DNA of 64,000 nt from Grimontia kaedaensis (lineage in GTDB: Bacteria; Pseudomonadota; Gammaproteobacteria; Enterobacterales; Vibrionaceae): the NCBI RefSeq assembly GCF_023746615.1, contig NZ_CP082276.1, positions 186,001 through 250,000 on the forward strand. Direction: 5' to 3'. The notes beneath the pieces were generated by a model that saw only the letters and a list, made by a program, of their open reading frames with translations, made no database searches and was not told the DNA's origin. Below are positions 35,120-44,425 of this stretch, piece after piece. How positions within the stretch are numbered: the stretch's first letter is position 1; each line of letters begins with the position of its first letter. A program made the position numbers and the translations under genes.

Positions 35120-35554
35120 ATGAGTGGTTATCGTTTTCTCGCATTGTTCGCCTTACTGGTACTGCATTCTTCTGTTTTGGGAACGCTGGCGAACGCCGCG
35201 ACACCTTCGCCGTCAAATGCGCGCGTTTTCCTTATCACTCCACAAGATGGTGAAGTGGTTCCGCAGACCTTCAAGGTTAAATTTGGGTTGGAGGGTATGC
35301 GCTTGGCAAAAGCGGGTGAGAGAGTGCCGAACTCAGGACATCATCATCTTTTGATCAACATAGATTCGCTGGTGGACTTTGCACTACCCTTGCCAGCAAC
35401 GAATAACATTCTGCATTTTGGAGGTGGGCAAATTGAGACGGAATTGACGCTACCGAAAGGGAAGCACACGCTGCAATTACTCCTGGGTGATCACCTCCAT
35501 ATCCCTCATGTTAAGCCAGTTATTTCTCAGAAAATCACCATAGTGGTGAGATAA
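35120..35554 (+). CDS. DUF4399-family secreted protein
   Basis: A 144-residue exported protein: signal peptide ending LGTLANA, then ARVFLITPQDGEVVPQTFKV and HHHLLINID, followed by LPKGKHTLQLLLGDHLHIPH. These His-rich strands are characteristic of DUF4399, a small beta-sandwich domain whose conserved His residues suggest metal binding. ATG 35120 (AAGG upstream) is preferred over the longer frame from 35033. It follows the TRAP permease by about 130 bp. Function unknown. Confidence 0.75.
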   Translation: MSGYRFLALFALLVLHSSVLGTLANAATPSPSNARVFLITPQDGEVVPQTFKVKFGLEGMRLAKAGERVPNSGHHHLLINIDSLVDFALPLPATNNILHFGGGQIETELTLPKGKHTLQLLLGDHLHIPHVKPVISQKITIVVR

Positions 35555-35595
35555 AAAAGCGCAGACTCCGGTGGTGGAATTTTGGGAGACTGCGC
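35553..35595 (-). terminator. Intrinsic terminator ending the syp-like operon
   Basis: On the minus strand GCGCAGTCTCC pairs with GGAGTCTGCGC (10 pairs, one central mismatch), followed by TTTTTT at 35553-35558. It lies 34 bp past the sypR stop. The A-run overlaps the stop codon of the convergent DUF4399 gene, so the hairpin may serve both directions. Confidence 0.8.
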
Positions 35596-35628
35596 AAAGG
35601 TACAGTGGGAACTTGAGTTGGTTGAGTC

Positions 35629-36285
35629 TTACTGGCCGCGGCCGCACACCATCACAACCAGAGTACGGAAGATGATGTAGCAGTCCATTCTCAGCCAGCT
35701 CATTGGTGAAGACAGTGAAAGTGCGTACGAGTGGTCAAAGCCGACTTTTGACCGAACGTCTTCAATGCAGGTGTCATAGCCTTGGTTAACCTGAGCAAGA
35801 CCCGTGATACCCGGAGTGACACCGTAAGTCCGGTCTGCAAAGTAGGGAATCGCTGTTTCCAGCTTCTGATAGAAACCCGGGCGTTCTGGGCGTGGGCCAA
35901 TCAGCGCCATATCACCTACCAACACATTGAAAAACTGTGGCAGCTCATCCAAGCGTGTTTTGCGAAGGAATCGGCCAACACGGGTAACGCGAGGGTCTTG
36001 TTTCGCTGCCCATGCTGCGCCGCCAGCCTCTGCATCTGTGCGCATTGTGCGGAATTTAATCATGTTGAAGATCAGGCTGCGATCAGGCAGTGAGCGGCCA
36101 ATCCGCATCTGGCTGAAAAAAACAGGCCCCGGGCTGTCGAGCTTGATAGCAAGAGCAATCAGTGGAAACAGCGGTAGTGTTAGTGCCAGTCCGATAAGAG
36201 AGCAAACAATATCCATCGAACGCTTCGCTTTAGCTGTGATGGGATTGATGTCCATTTGCGCGTTGAGATTCATGTTGAGGTTCAT
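35629..36285 (-). CDS. sypR: SypR-like initiating sugar-phosphate transferase
   Basis: A 218-residue polyprenol-phosphate sugar transferase (PF02397 class) without the large N-terminal membrane region of WbaP/WcaJ. After one membrane helix (about 22-42) come DSPGPVFFSQMRIGR, IKFRTMRTDAEAGG, and RVTRVGRFLRKTRLDELPQF with NVLVGDMALIGPRPERP. It transfers the first sugar to undecaprenyl phosphate. ATG 36285 (GAGGA upstream) is chosen over the longer frame. It is the last gene of the locus, as sypR is in V. fischeri. Confidence 0.88.
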   Translation of the reverse strand: MNLNMNLNAQMDINPITAKAKRSMDIVCSLIGLALTLPLFPLIALAIKLDSPGPVFFSQMRIGRSLPDRSLIFNMIKFRTMRTDAEAGGAAWAAKQDPRVTRVGRFLRKTRLDELPQFFNVLVGDMALIGPRPERPGFYQKLETAIPYFADRTYGVTPGITGLAQVNQGYDTCIEDVRSKVGFDHSYALSLSSPMSWLRMDCYIIFRTLVVMVCGRGQ

Positions 36286-36307
36286 GCTGATCGTCCTCTT
36301 CCTAAAT

Positions 36308-37486
36308 TTATTCGTCAGACGTGACACGCTGCCAACGTCCTTTCTCCAATCCGGTGATATAGCGCAGGCTACCAATCAGGTTCGCGGTGTGACCGGTTAC
36401 CAGGTAGTTGAGCGCTTTGCTGATCTTGTTGCTTGGCTGACAACCAACGAGTTGGTAAATCGCCACGATGCTGTAAAGAGAAAACTGGCCAGCCGCAGCT
36501 GCCATAAAAAACAAATGGGTTTGTGCCAGATAGATGCTGCCTGCTAAGGCGATCAGCATCAGGAATGGCATTAACACCCGCAGTGCCTTGCCTGAGGCAA
36601 AAGTAAACGCTACACCTCGGTGGCTTGGGTGCAGGCATTCAAATAAACGGAACAGTTGTTGGCAGTTGCCCGCGCCAATGCGTAGGCGACGACGAAAATC
36701 TTGAGAGTGGCTAGATGCTTCCAGTTCGACGGCACGTATATCTTCCAATACATCAGCACGGTAGCCTTGCGCCACGATCTTCATAGGTAGAATGAAATCG
36801 TCGTTGATGGTATCCAGTGCAAGTGGTCGGAACAGCTCGCGGCGAATGAAGTAAAGCGCGCCATGAGCACCAAGCGCCGAGCCCACTTGCGCTTCGTTGC
36901 GTTGAATTTTGTTTTGATAGTTCCAATATTGCTGCTCTTCTTCGCTTGGGTTGAGGAAGCAGTAACGGCTGTTTACGACACCAACTTCTTTTGATTGAAA
37001 GCGTTTTGCCGCCAAACGCAATGCGTCATAGGATATAAGCGCTGAGATATCGCTCATTGCTACCAAATCACTGCGAATGGTCGCCATCGCTTTGTTTAGT
37101 ACAGCCACCTTCCCATGGTTGTCGGGGTACTCAATAACGCGAACGTTCAGGTGACGACATACCATCTCTTTCGATGCTCTGCGGGCAATCTGGGCGGTTT
37201 CATCTATACATCCATCACAAGCGACAACCACTTCCAGTTTGTGAGCTGGGTAATCCAGCATCGCGAGATTACGGATTTTCTCCGCAATCCACTGAGCTTC
37301 GTTGTAAGCCGGCATGAGTACAGTGATGGTCGGCAACTCAGTGTGCTTAGGCTGCGCGATGTCTTTCGCCGCAGTTTTAGGGGTACAGCGCACCAGCATT
37401 TTCAGCAGTAGGGGATAGCCGAGGTGATGGTAAATAACCAACGCAATGCTGGTGGCTGTGAGCCAAAAAATAAGTTCATATCCCAT
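36308..37486 (-). CDS. sypQ: SypQ-like GT2 glycosyltransferase
   Basis: A 392-residue membrane-bound family 2 glycosyltransferase. It has an N-terminal helix, a GT-A domain (ITVLMPAYNEAQWIAEKI; VVVACDGCIDETAQIA with the nucleotide-sugar acidic motif; LVAMSDISALI), a catalytic-type INDDFILPMKIVAQG, and C-terminal membrane helices (about 290-360). It should extend the exopolysaccharide repeat on the cytoplasmic face. It overlaps sypP by 11 bp and precedes sypR by 22 bp. Confidence 0.87.
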   Translation of the reverse strand: MGYELIFWLTATSIALVIYHHLGYPLLLKMLVRCTPKTAAKDIAQPKHTELPTITVLMPAYNEAQWIAEKIRNLAMLDYPAHKLEVVVACDGCIDETAQIARRASKEMVCRHLNVRVIEYPDNHGKVAVLNKAMATIRSDLVAMSDISALISYDALRLAAKRFQSKEVGVVNSRYCFLNPSEEEQQYWNYQNKIQRNEAQVGSALGAHGALYFIRRELFRPLALDTINDDFILPMKIVAQGYRADVLEDIRAVELEASSHSQDFRRRLRIGAGNCQQLFRLFECLHPSHRGVAFTFASGKALRVLMPFLMLIALAGSIYLAQTHLFFMAAAAGQFSLYSIVAIYQLVGCQPSNKISKALNYLVTGHTANLIGSLRYITGLEKGRWQRVTSDE

Positions 37487-38558
37487 AACACAAACCCTCC
37501 GCCAGTGAGTCGTATGCCTTGGCCATTTTTCTTACATCGGCGTGAGATATTACGAAATCGCGTGGTGTATGAAGGCGGCTTTCGTAGAGAAATGGCAGAA
37601 TTTTCTCAGCCATTGCTTCCGGGTCACCGGCTTTCAACACCAAGCCTGTTTTGGGGCAAAGTGTTTCGATTGCGCCGCCAACATCTGTCACGGCTGTTGG
37701 AATGCCACAAGATTGTGCTTCCAATGGCGCGAGAGGGAAGCCTTCGTTGAATGACGGCAGGCAGAAGAGGTCAAGGGACTGATAAAACATCGGCATGTTC
37801 TCGACATGTCCGAGGAAATGAACACGGTGGTCGATAGCCATTCGCTCTGCTTGTGCTTTAAGCGCGCTTTCCAGGGAACCGGAACCTGCAATCACCAGGT
37901 GATAATGGGCAGGAAGATCAGCCATGGCTCCGATCAGTATGCTGTGGCCTTTCACTTCTTCCAATCGACCGCTCGCGCCAATCAGTTTCACACTACAAGG
38001 CAGATTCAATGCGTTTCGGGCTTTAAACTTGTCACCCGGGATGAAGCGTGACGTATCGATACCATTCTTGATCACTTTGAGTTGATGGATACCCGGTAAG
38101 TCCATCATGCCTTGTGCGACTATATCCGCATCAGCAACTTCGACGGGCTTTGCTACCAAGGAAACAATGCGATGCAGCAGGCGATGACGTTTATCGTTGT
38201 AGTGCCAAGCGTCATGTTCTGTGTGCATGTGGGCGATACCGTTCAGGCGAGAAGCAAGGCCGCCGTAGAAGAATGGGCCGATGTGGTGTGTATGAACCAC
38301 GTCTGCTTTGAGTTCGCTGAGTAGCTTGCGCAGTTGCTTCACCAACGCAAAAGAAAGGCCGGGTTGTTTGTCCAAGAAAATGAGTTGGTTCTTGTACGCC
38401 TCAAGTCGAGGCCAAGCAGCGATAGCAGATTCCATGTCTCCTTCCAGACTCACAATCTTCATGTTGTGGCGGAAAGTAGAGAAATTCATCAGCTCTAGCG
38501 CCATGACTTCGAGGCCGCCGGGTCTGAGATGTTGAACTACCTGCACAATGGTTTTCAT
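37476..38558 (-). CDS. sypP: SypP-like GT4 glycosyltransferase
   Basis: A 360-residue GT-B family 4 enzyme. The N-terminal half binds acceptor (VVQHLRPGGLEVMALELMNF; ADVVHTHHIGPFFYGG). The C-terminal donor domain has KLIGASGRLEEVKGHSILI and the E-x7-E motif region FNEGFPLAPLEAQSCGIPTA. It has its own sigma-54 promoter (38612-38628) with a SypG-type upstream site, matching the known promoter position before sypP in V. fischeri. Confidence 0.87.
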   Translation of the reverse strand: MKTIVQVVQHLRPGGLEVMALELMNFSTFRHNMKIVSLEGDMESAIAAWPRLEAYKNQLIFLDKQPGLSFALVKQLRKLLSELKADVVHTHHIGPFFYGGLASRLNGIAHMHTEHDAWHYNDKRHRLLHRIVSLVAKPVEVADADIVAQGMMDLPGIHQLKVIKNGIDTSRFIPGDKFKARNALNLPCSVKLIGASGRLEEVKGHSILIGAMADLPAHYHLVIAGSGSLESALKAQAERMAIDHRVHFLGHVENMPMFYQSLDLFCLPSFNEGFPLAPLEAQSCGIPTAVTDVGGAIETLCPKTGLVLKAGDPEAMAEKILPFLYESRLHTPRDFVISHADVRKMAKAYDSLAEGLCYGI

Positions 38559-38611
38559 GGTTTACCCCAGTTCGATTTTTCCGTTCGAAATGTTGCTGTT
38601 GATAACCAATA

Positions 38612-38628
38612 AGCACAGGATATGCCAA
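38612..38628 (-). promoter_or_regulatory. Sigma-54 promoter of sypP-Q-R
   Basis: The minus strand reads TTGGCATATCCTGTGCT: GG (38626-38625), 10 nt, GC (38614-38613). The -24 element matches consensus; the -12 is GTGC instead of TTGC, as at the glmS promoter. It lies about 54 bp before the sypP ATG. Confidence 0.65.
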
Positions 38629-38660
38629 TATATTAAATCATTTTAGTGTTCTGTTTTTTA

Positions 38661-38692
38661 AATAAAAATCCCAGCAATGCATTCGCTGGGAT
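38661..38692 (-). terminator. Intrinsic terminator after the glycosidase-like gene
   Basis: A minus-strand 8-bp stem ATCCCAGC / GCTGGGAT with a 9-nt loop is followed by TTTTTATTT. It separates the transcript of the upstream genes from the sypPQR transcript, which restarts from the sigma-54 promoter just downstream. Confidence 0.8.
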
Positions 38693-38699
38693 GATAGAT

Positions 38700-38714
38700 T
38701 TATCATTATGAGAG
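38700..38714. promoter_or_regulatory. SypG-type enhancer site upstream of sypP
   Basis: TTATCATTATGAGAG fits the TTCTCA-N3-TGAAAG dyad seen at the other syp promoters, with two mismatches. It lies 74 bp upstream of the -24 element, one helical turn further than the 63-66 bp at the others, so it would keep the same face of the DNA. Confidence 0.45.
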
Positions 38715-38726
38715 TCGCTCTGACAG

Positions 38727-41090
38727 TCAGCGGGCGAGATCCATGATCTTGTTACGCCATGTATCCATCGTGCGGTTATCGACCTCACGCATTTGATTCC
38801 ACTTATCCGGGAGCTCTCGTTTTAAAGAAGCCAGAAGCAATTTGGCGTTCGAATCAGATTTTGCTCTCTCTTCCAACCAAAGGACCCACCTGTAGTCAAC
38901 AATACCTTCCATGATTTCATACAAATCGGTATGAATGTCGGGTTCTTCTGGGCAAGGGTTCGCAGAAGGATAGAGCATTTGTACATCAAACTCTCGACCG
39001 TCTGTGGGGTCAAATGGGTCAGCAGTCGGCATACGTCCATGCCATTTCAAAAAGCCATCCGCACCGGAATGCCAAAGGTAATAGCCAGAAGCTGCTCGCG
39101 GGTTGGGCAGGTTGTAAAGCCAAACCTCACGGTCATCCTTCTGGGTTTCTTTGACCTGATCAACATTGATGCCAAAGCCATCATTCACCAGTACCAAGTC
39201 AAACATCGGTAGATATTCTTTGTCATGATCGCTGTTCAGGTGACCAGCCAGCTTTGCGTCCGGTGCCAGCATAGAAAAGCTCTGGTACATGTCTTTGAAC
39301 AAATCAACGTTGCCCGGGTTACTGGGTTCATCGGCAATCGACCAATAAGGGGTGGGCTGCAATCGCTGTTTGTAGCGGCTTTCTATGTCTGCCACCACGT
39401 TGGCTGCGTTACCAACGCCAATGGACTGACTGAGTCGTTTAGCGGGAGCATAAGCCATGGCAGAAGTGAATCCGAGCATATTGAGGTTGTCGGAAAGTGC
39501 ATCGAACTCCTTTTGTGTGTTTTCATTATGTGGCGTAGCAAAGGGGGGAGAGATGCCGGTGAGACCAAGTTTTCGGAGGAACTTCAAGTCGCAAACCATT
39601 GCCATGTCGCCGATGGCGCCAAGCTCTTTGAACCAACCAAACTGGACCTGTTTTTCCAGGTATATCCCAACGGGCTTTTCCAGCGCGGGCAGGGAAACAT
39701 CCAGCACTGATACACTGAAGGGCGCTTTGAGTATTTTCCCTTGCAGTATCACCTGCACTTCGCCTTGATAATCGCCGGACGCCTGAACTTCAGGCACATC
39801 GACACGCACCATCAGTCGCCTTGGCAGTGCAACGCCCTGATTTTCCGGCATCAAGCCGTGGCGAAGGTAGTTGTCGTTTGGCGCTAGCAGTGTGGATGAA
39901 AGATGGGTGCGGGTGAGTTGCCATTGGCTCCAATGCCAACTGGCCAATAGGCGACCTTTTTCCTGGCTAGGCTGTTTCAGCATCACCATGGGGGCTCCCG
40001 GAAGGTTGCCTTGCTCAAAGTCCATGGGGATAAGCACAGAGGTTCCCGGTGCAGCAGAGACTGTATTTTCTTTCGTGCTGAGCTTGGGTTGTCCTGTTGG
40101 CCATTTGGTCCACGCTGCAACAGGCCAGTTTCTATCCCACCAAAGTTTTCTTTGTCTCGTGAGCATTTCCAAGATTAATGGATTATCTGCTGGTGCAGCC
40201 AAAATACCACTGACAAACTGCGCGTCTGGGCTATCCCCCTTGAGTGTGACTTTCACAGGTTTACCGGTGCTCTGCACATTAAAAGTGACGCGATCACTTT
40301 TTCTGGCGCCGAAATGATCCCAGCTACTGCTTTCAGGCGATACCTTAATTTCCCGAAGGCCGAGATAAACATTTTCGATCCAGTTTTTTGGAGACAAGTT
40401 TTGTCTGTAAACAGCTTTGCCATCCACAAGGATTTCTCGTTTCAAAGGGTGGGGCAGAAATTCCCACTCTCCGGCATCCCTTAGCCAAAGGGTGACTTGC
40501 CAATCCCCAGCAGGTAGCGGAAGGGTCAAGGTGTCGATGCCACGAATCCCGTCAAAAGTCAGCGCATCGGCAGCTTGCATTCGGGTGCTTCTGTCAATGG
40601 GGTGAATAGAGCGCCCGGTAACCATTGGCGAGTTCGGCGTTAGCGGCTGGAACCCCGGCCAGATAGCGCTGCCGGAAGGCCCTAAATCCCATGCGAATAT
40701 GTTCTTCCCAAGTGGCTTGGGCGTCATGACCCTCGCACCAGTCAGCGCAAACCCACGTTCTGCTCGACCAGCAAATATGATGATTTGCTGAAGATTTTTG
40801 AGATCTAAAGATCTCCCGGCCGGGGTTCTTAAGCTGGCGAAAGGTACTTCAATGTTGAACTCACCCGGTGGTATGACGCGTTCAATATTGGCACGGTCGG
40901 CGTAGCCGGGGTTTTTAGTATCGTCCGCGCGTATGACGGCGATGGCATCAGCGTTGGACAGGTTGTTGCCCGAAATCACCAGCATACTGGTAACAGAGAC
41001 GTCGCCAATGTCAGATTTATCAAGGCGAATCTCAGCCATCACTAACGACGGACAAAACAAAGCTAAAGCAAGTATCCAATGCTTCATCAT
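38727..41090 (-). CDS. Secreted glycoside-hydrolase-like protein (DUF4091-like) in the syp locus
   Basis: A 787-residue exported protein with signal peptide MMKHWILALALFCPSLVMA. The N-terminal 400 or so residues look like beta-rich carbohydrate-binding modules (LPAGDWQVTLWLRDAGEWEF). The C-terminal part (about 480-770) resembles a TIM-barrel glycosidase of the DUF4091/GH123-like type: YWSIADEPSNPGN carries a candidate acidic active-site pair, and YEIMEGIVDYRWVLWLEE resembles the conserved C-terminal segment. It probably trims or releases the exopolysaccharide in the periplasm or outside. It is not part of the V. fischeri syp set as I know it. The enzymatic class is inferred. Confidence 0.65.
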   Translation of the reverse strand: MMKHWILALALFCPSLVMAEIRLDKSDIGDVSVTSMLVISGNNLSNADAIAVIRADDTKNPGYADRANIERVIPPGEFNIEVPFASLRTPAGRSLDLKNLQQIIIFAGRAERGFALTGARVMTPKPLGKNIFAWDLGPSGSAIWPGFQPLTPNSPMVTGRSIHPIDRSTRMQAADALTFDGIRGIDTLTLPLPAGDWQVTLWLRDAGEWEFLPHPLKREILVDGKAVYRQNLSPKNWIENVYLGLREIKVSPESSSWDHFGARKSDRVTFNVQSTGKPVKVTLKGDSPDAQFVSGILAAPADNPLILEMLTRQRKLWWDRNWPVAAWTKWPTGQPKLSTKENTVSAAPGTSVLIPMDFEQGNLPGAPMVMLKQPSQEKGRLLASWHWSQWQLTRTHLSSTLLAPNDNYLRHGLMPENQGVALPRRLMVRVDVPEVQASGDYQGEVQVILQGKILKAPFSVSVLDVSLPALEKPVGIYLEKQVQFGWFKELGAIGDMAMVCDLKFLRKLGLTGISPPFATPHNENTQKEFDALSDNLNMLGFTSAMAYAPAKRLSQSIGVGNAANVVADIESRYKQRLQPTPYWSIADEPSNPGNVDLFKDMYQSFSMLAPDAKLAGHLNSDHDKEYLPMFDLVLVNDGFGINVDQVKETQKDDREVWLYNLPNPRAASGYYLWHSGADGFLKWHGRMPTADPFDPTDGREFDVQMLYPSANPCPEEPDIHTDLYEIMEGIVDYRWVLWLEERAKSDSNAKLLLASLKRELPDKWNQMREVDNRTMDTWRNKIMDLAR

Positions 41091-41101
41091 CTTATCTCCG
41101 T

Positions 41102-42580
41102 TTATTTGGCTTCTATGACTTTTCCGTTTTTTGGGGCGCCAAGCGTTGGACGCTCCTGTTTTACAAAGGGAATACGGGTTAGGACGGGGGCGCCAGTGAT
41201 GGCTTCTAAGGTGTTAATGCGACGAATAGTGGTATCAGTGAGCTCCATAAGCACTGCCAGACCACTACCGAGGAAGATGCCACCAATCATGCCCGCGATG
41301 GCAAACACAATGATGGGGAGATTGCTTGGGGTGCTGGGTGAATAAGGGCGATCAATGATCTTGATGCGTTTGTCTTGCTCGAACACACCGAGTGAACTGG
41401 TCAGACGCGCTTTTTCCTGACGTTCCAATAGCTCTTCGAACAACATCCGCTTCACTTGAAGGTCACGCTCCAACTTGCGGATTTGCTGTTCTTTCTCGCC
41501 AGACATATTGGTCTTTTCTTCCAACTGTAGGATCATTTTTCGTAGGCTGGCGGTTTCCTCTTCTAGTGTTTCTACCTTGCTGCGCGCTTCCTGAAGGTTT
41601 TCGAGTTGGGATATCAGCAAAGGCTGGGATTCGCTGTCACCGTTCATGCGGGCACTGCTGGCAATATCCCAGAGTTGTGCGGTGTCGATCGTCTGCTGGG
41701 TAGACTCAACGAGTTGAGCGCGCTGTTCTTCCAAGCGGCGCAGGTTTCTTAGAGCACCTTGAACCAGACTGTGTTGGTCGGTGTAGCGGGCTTTCAGCAA
41801 AGCCAGTTCACTGCGGATCTTAACAATCTGGTCTTCAATGCTGCCGATTACCGGGTTGGTGCTGGAGAGTTGTTGATCAAGACCACCGAGGCTTTTTTGT
41901 GCACCTGCCATTTCAGCTTCTTTTTCTGAAAGGCGCTGTTTGAGTTGTTCAATGCGCGCGTAGTTAGCAACCTGAAGTTCAGGTAAGCCATCGGCATGTT
42001 TGCTACGGAAATCAGCCAATGCAGCTTCTGCGGCGTCGAGTTCTTCTCGGCGTTTGTTGATGTGCTCGGAAAGGAAGAAACTGGAATCTTTCATCGATGA
42101 CCGTTCAGGTGCCAAAAGCTCTTCCACCACATAATCACTAACCGTTTCCAGTGTTTCCTTCATGCCGATAGGATCGTTAGAGCGATAGTCGATTCGAATG
42201 ACATCCTTACCAATGGTGACCATGTTTAGGCCGTTGGAAAGTTGTGCGATCACTTCATCGAGTCTTTGCGGGGGATCATCTTCCGCCACGTAGCCACGTT
42301 CTATGGCTACCTTCCCTAAAATATGTCGGCTGTGCAGCAGGGTTTGTAGTCCACTAAAACGCTCTTTCATCTGAGCAGATATTGCCAGATCTTCCAGAAA
42401 GGGATTCATCTTCGAGGTTTCCTGAATCAGCATGCTGGTGTGTGAGATGTACTGCTTTGGACTCAACAAGCCGATCGCAATACCCATCAAAGGGAATATC
42501 AGGATAGGCATGATGATCACGTAACGGCGACGCCATGCGCCATCGAGCAAGATCAGGAATTTGTAGGTCAAGGTGTTCAT
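41102..42580 (-). CDS. sypO: SypO-like polysaccharide co-polymerase (chain-length determinant)
   Basis: A 492-residue Wzz/GumC-type protein: an N-terminal membrane helix (about 21-40), a Wzz domain, a long periplasmic coiled coil (about 175-400, rich in Glu/Leu/Gln heptads) and a C-terminal membrane helix (about 425-447) preceded by the Pro-rich DRPYSPSTPSNLP. No kinase domain is attached; the candidate kinase partner is SypD. It controls chain length and couples polymerisation to export. Its ATG overlaps the sypN stop by 4 bp. Confidence 0.9.
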   Translation of the reverse strand: MNTLTYKFLILLDGAWRRRYVIIMPILIFPLMGIAIGLLSPKQYISHTSMLIQETSKMNPFLEDLAISAQMKERFSGLQTLLHSRHILGKVAIERGYVAEDDPPQRLDEVIAQLSNGLNMVTIGKDVIRIDYRSNDPIGMKETLETVSDYVVEELLAPERSSMKDSSFFLSEHINKRREELDAAEAALADFRSKHADGLPELQVANYARIEQLKQRLSEKEAEMAGAQKSLGGLDQQLSSTNPVIGSIEDQIVKIRSELALLKARYTDQHSLVQGALRNLRRLEEQRAQLVESTQQTIDTAQLWDIASSARMNGDSESQPLLISQLENLQEARSKVETLEEETASLRKMILQLEEKTNMSGEKEQQIRKLERDLQVKRMLFEELLERQEKARLTSSLGVFEQDKRIKIIDRPYSPSTPSNLPIIVFAIAGMIGGIFLGSGLAVLMELTDTTIRRINTLEAITGAPVLTRIPFVKQERPTLGAPKNGKVIEAK

Positions 42581-43701
42581 AGCGCGTCCAGCCAGTCAGC
42601 TAACTTTTCAGCACGCGCATCCCAAGTGTGAGGGCTGACCGCCGCTTGCTGGTGTGAATTGTTTTGTTTTTGACCTGCACGTTTCAGTGCTGAAATCATT
42701 TCGTCCGCATTGTTAACGATAGACACATATCCACGATATTCATTAACTGCTGGAAAAGGTGTGCTGATGACTGGTCGACCTGTAGCGAGATATTCGCGCA
42801 GTTTAAGTGGGTTGCACGCCTGAATTTGACCATTGTCGGTAAAGGGTAAAAGGCTGGCCGACCAATGCTGGCTGTAACCCGGTAGTGCGTGATGAGGGCG
42901 TGTGCCCATCAGAGTAACGTTGTTGTGTTTGGCTAGCGTTTTGGCCTCTTCGCAGGCATGGCCGATAAAAACGAAATGCCAGTTTGGCAGTGCCTCGATA
43001 GTTTTGTGCAGCATCGGATAATTTAACCAATCTGACAGCGAACCATAAAACCCTGCGATAGGCTTGCCGTTATTCGGTAAATCTTTTGCACGAGGTGCCG
43101 GTGTTGAAAACAACGAGTAATCAACGCCATGTGGTAGCAAGCGGGTACGAATGGCAGGGAAGCGGGTATAGAGGGTTTCGCTGGCCGCTAAAATCAAGTC
43201 GGCTTTGCGGACCAATTCGTTTTCCCGTTCAGCGACGGTGGAATGGTCGACACCTGCAAGCTTTGAGAAATCATCGCCGCAGTAATACACCACGGACGAT
43301 GCGCCCAATTTGTCTGATACATCCACTGCCGTTGGCAGTGATGTCCATAGAATCGGGTTGTTGAGTTTGGCTTTCTCGATGATAGGCAGAAGCTGGCTCA
43401 TCAACATATTTGAAGCGATACTTCGACCGAAACGTGTTCTTGGTGCTGGCAAAGTGGACGGATTCACCAGCGTAAAATTGTCTGGTAATGCCGCTTTACA
43501 CTTAGGGTTTGTGGCAATGGACTTGGCTGTCAATTTGCGCCATGCGCGGCGAACATCATTCATGGTCAGGGTTGGGCGGCGCAGGCCAATGGAATTTACC
43601 CATACCACTTTGCGATGTTCAGACAGGCGACGGATAAGGTGTTGGGTGCTGGAAGGCAAGCCACCCCAGTCTTCGCCAAAAACAATCAGATCGCGTCTCA
43701 T
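42577..43701 (-). CDS. sypN: SypN-like glycosyltransferase (GT-B)
   Basis: A 374-residue GT-B fold enzyme: IVFGEDWGGLPSSTQHLIRR at the N-terminus, a Rossmann-like central part (SVVYYCGDDFSKLAGVDHST; PIAGFYGSLSDWLNYPML) and a C-terminal donor site (ACNPLKLREYLATGRPVIST). It resembles TuaH/GT1-like exopolysaccharide transferases. It overlaps both sypM and sypO by 4 bp, so it is tightly co-translated. Confidence 0.85.
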   Translation of the reverse strand: MRRDLIVFGEDWGGLPSSTQHLIRRLSEHRKVVWVNSIGLRRPTLTMNDVRRAWRKLTAKSIATNPKCKAALPDNFTLVNPSTLPAPRTRFGRSIASNMLMSQLLPIIEKAKLNNPILWTSLPTAVDVSDKLGASSVVYYCGDDFSKLAGVDHSTVAERENELVRKADLILAASETLYTRFPAIRTRLLPHGVDYSLFSTPAPRAKDLPNNGKPIAGFYGSLSDWLNYPMLHKTIEALPNWHFVFIGHACEEAKTLAKHNNVTLMGTRPHHALPGYSQHWSASLLPFTDNGQIQACNPLKLREYLATGRPVISTPFPAVNEYRGYVSIVNNADEMISALKRAGQKQNNSHQQAAVSPHTWDARAEKLADWLDAL

Positions 43702-44420
43702 CGTTTCCTCTCCTTATCCGTGAGTGGACGAATCACTTTGGCAGGAACACCGCCTGCAACCACAAAGGGCGGTATGCTGTTAGTGACAACACTGCCGGCC
43801 GCTACAATGGTGCCTTGACCAATGGTGACACCTGCCATCACTGACACGCCGGTTGCTAACCAAACGTCCCGCTCAAGAACCACATCACCAATCTGGCTAT
43901 CAAGCTCAGGTAAACCCGCGGCTCGGTCTTCTGCATTAAGTGGGTGACCAGGGTAGCCCGCGATAAAGGCGCGTCCTGCGATGCGCACGTTATCGCCAAT
44001 CACGACTTTTGAACCAACAGCGATGGTGGTCTGCCATCCAATATCAATATTGCTGCCAATGATGAGTTCGGGTTGCTCCGCGCTGCAGGTGCGGCCCGAG
44101 AACGTCGATTGGCCTGAGACCCGACAGTTGTCACCCATAGAGATGGATACCGGACCGCTGACAAAAGGCATTCCGCCATAGAGATATAAACCACGACCCA
44201 CATGCTGTAAGCGACCTTTAAACACTGGCGTCCACCATAGAGCGCGGGTCAGATTTTCCCAGATGGCGCTGACGAACTTCGTCAGTTTATATAGAGGCAC
44301 CACAATCAGTTTGGGTGCCGGCATGCTCGCTTGGAGCGCGCCTTTGATGACTAGGAACAAGCCACGGGCGATTGGGCTCGGGCTGTTCTTTAACCAATGT
44401 CGGGTCGCTTGCATGTTCAT
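43698..44420 (-). CDS. sypM: SypM-like hexapeptide-repeat acyltransferase
   Basis: A 240-residue left-handed beta-helix acyltransferase with hexapeptide repeats (ISMGDNCRVSGQSTFSG; IGSNIDIGWQTTIAVGSKVV; GVTIGQGTIVAAGSVVTNSI) and the usual GVPAKVIR end. It should O- or N-acetylate a sugar of the polysaccharide from acetyl-CoA. It follows glmS by 5 bp and overlaps sypN by 4 bp. The N-terminal 60 residues are an extension with no assigned motif. Confidence 0.87.
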   Translation of the reverse strand: MNMQATRHWLKNSPSPIARGLFLVIKGALQASMPAPKLIVVPLYKLTKFVSAIWENLTRALWWTPVFKGRLQHVGRGLYLYGGMPFVSGPVSISMGDNCRVSGQSTFSGRTCSAEQPELIIGSNIDIGWQTTIAVGSKVVIGDNVRIAGRAFIAGYPGHPLNAEDRAAGLPELDSQIGDVVLERDVWLATGVSVMAGVTIGQGTIVAAGSVVTNSIPPFVVAGGVPAKVIRPLTDKERKR

Positions 44421-44425
44421 GGCGA

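Noticed and set aside
39225..39710. 161-codon plus-strand frame opposite the glycosidase-like gene
   Set aside because: No start context or family resemblance; mirrors codon bias of the real gene.
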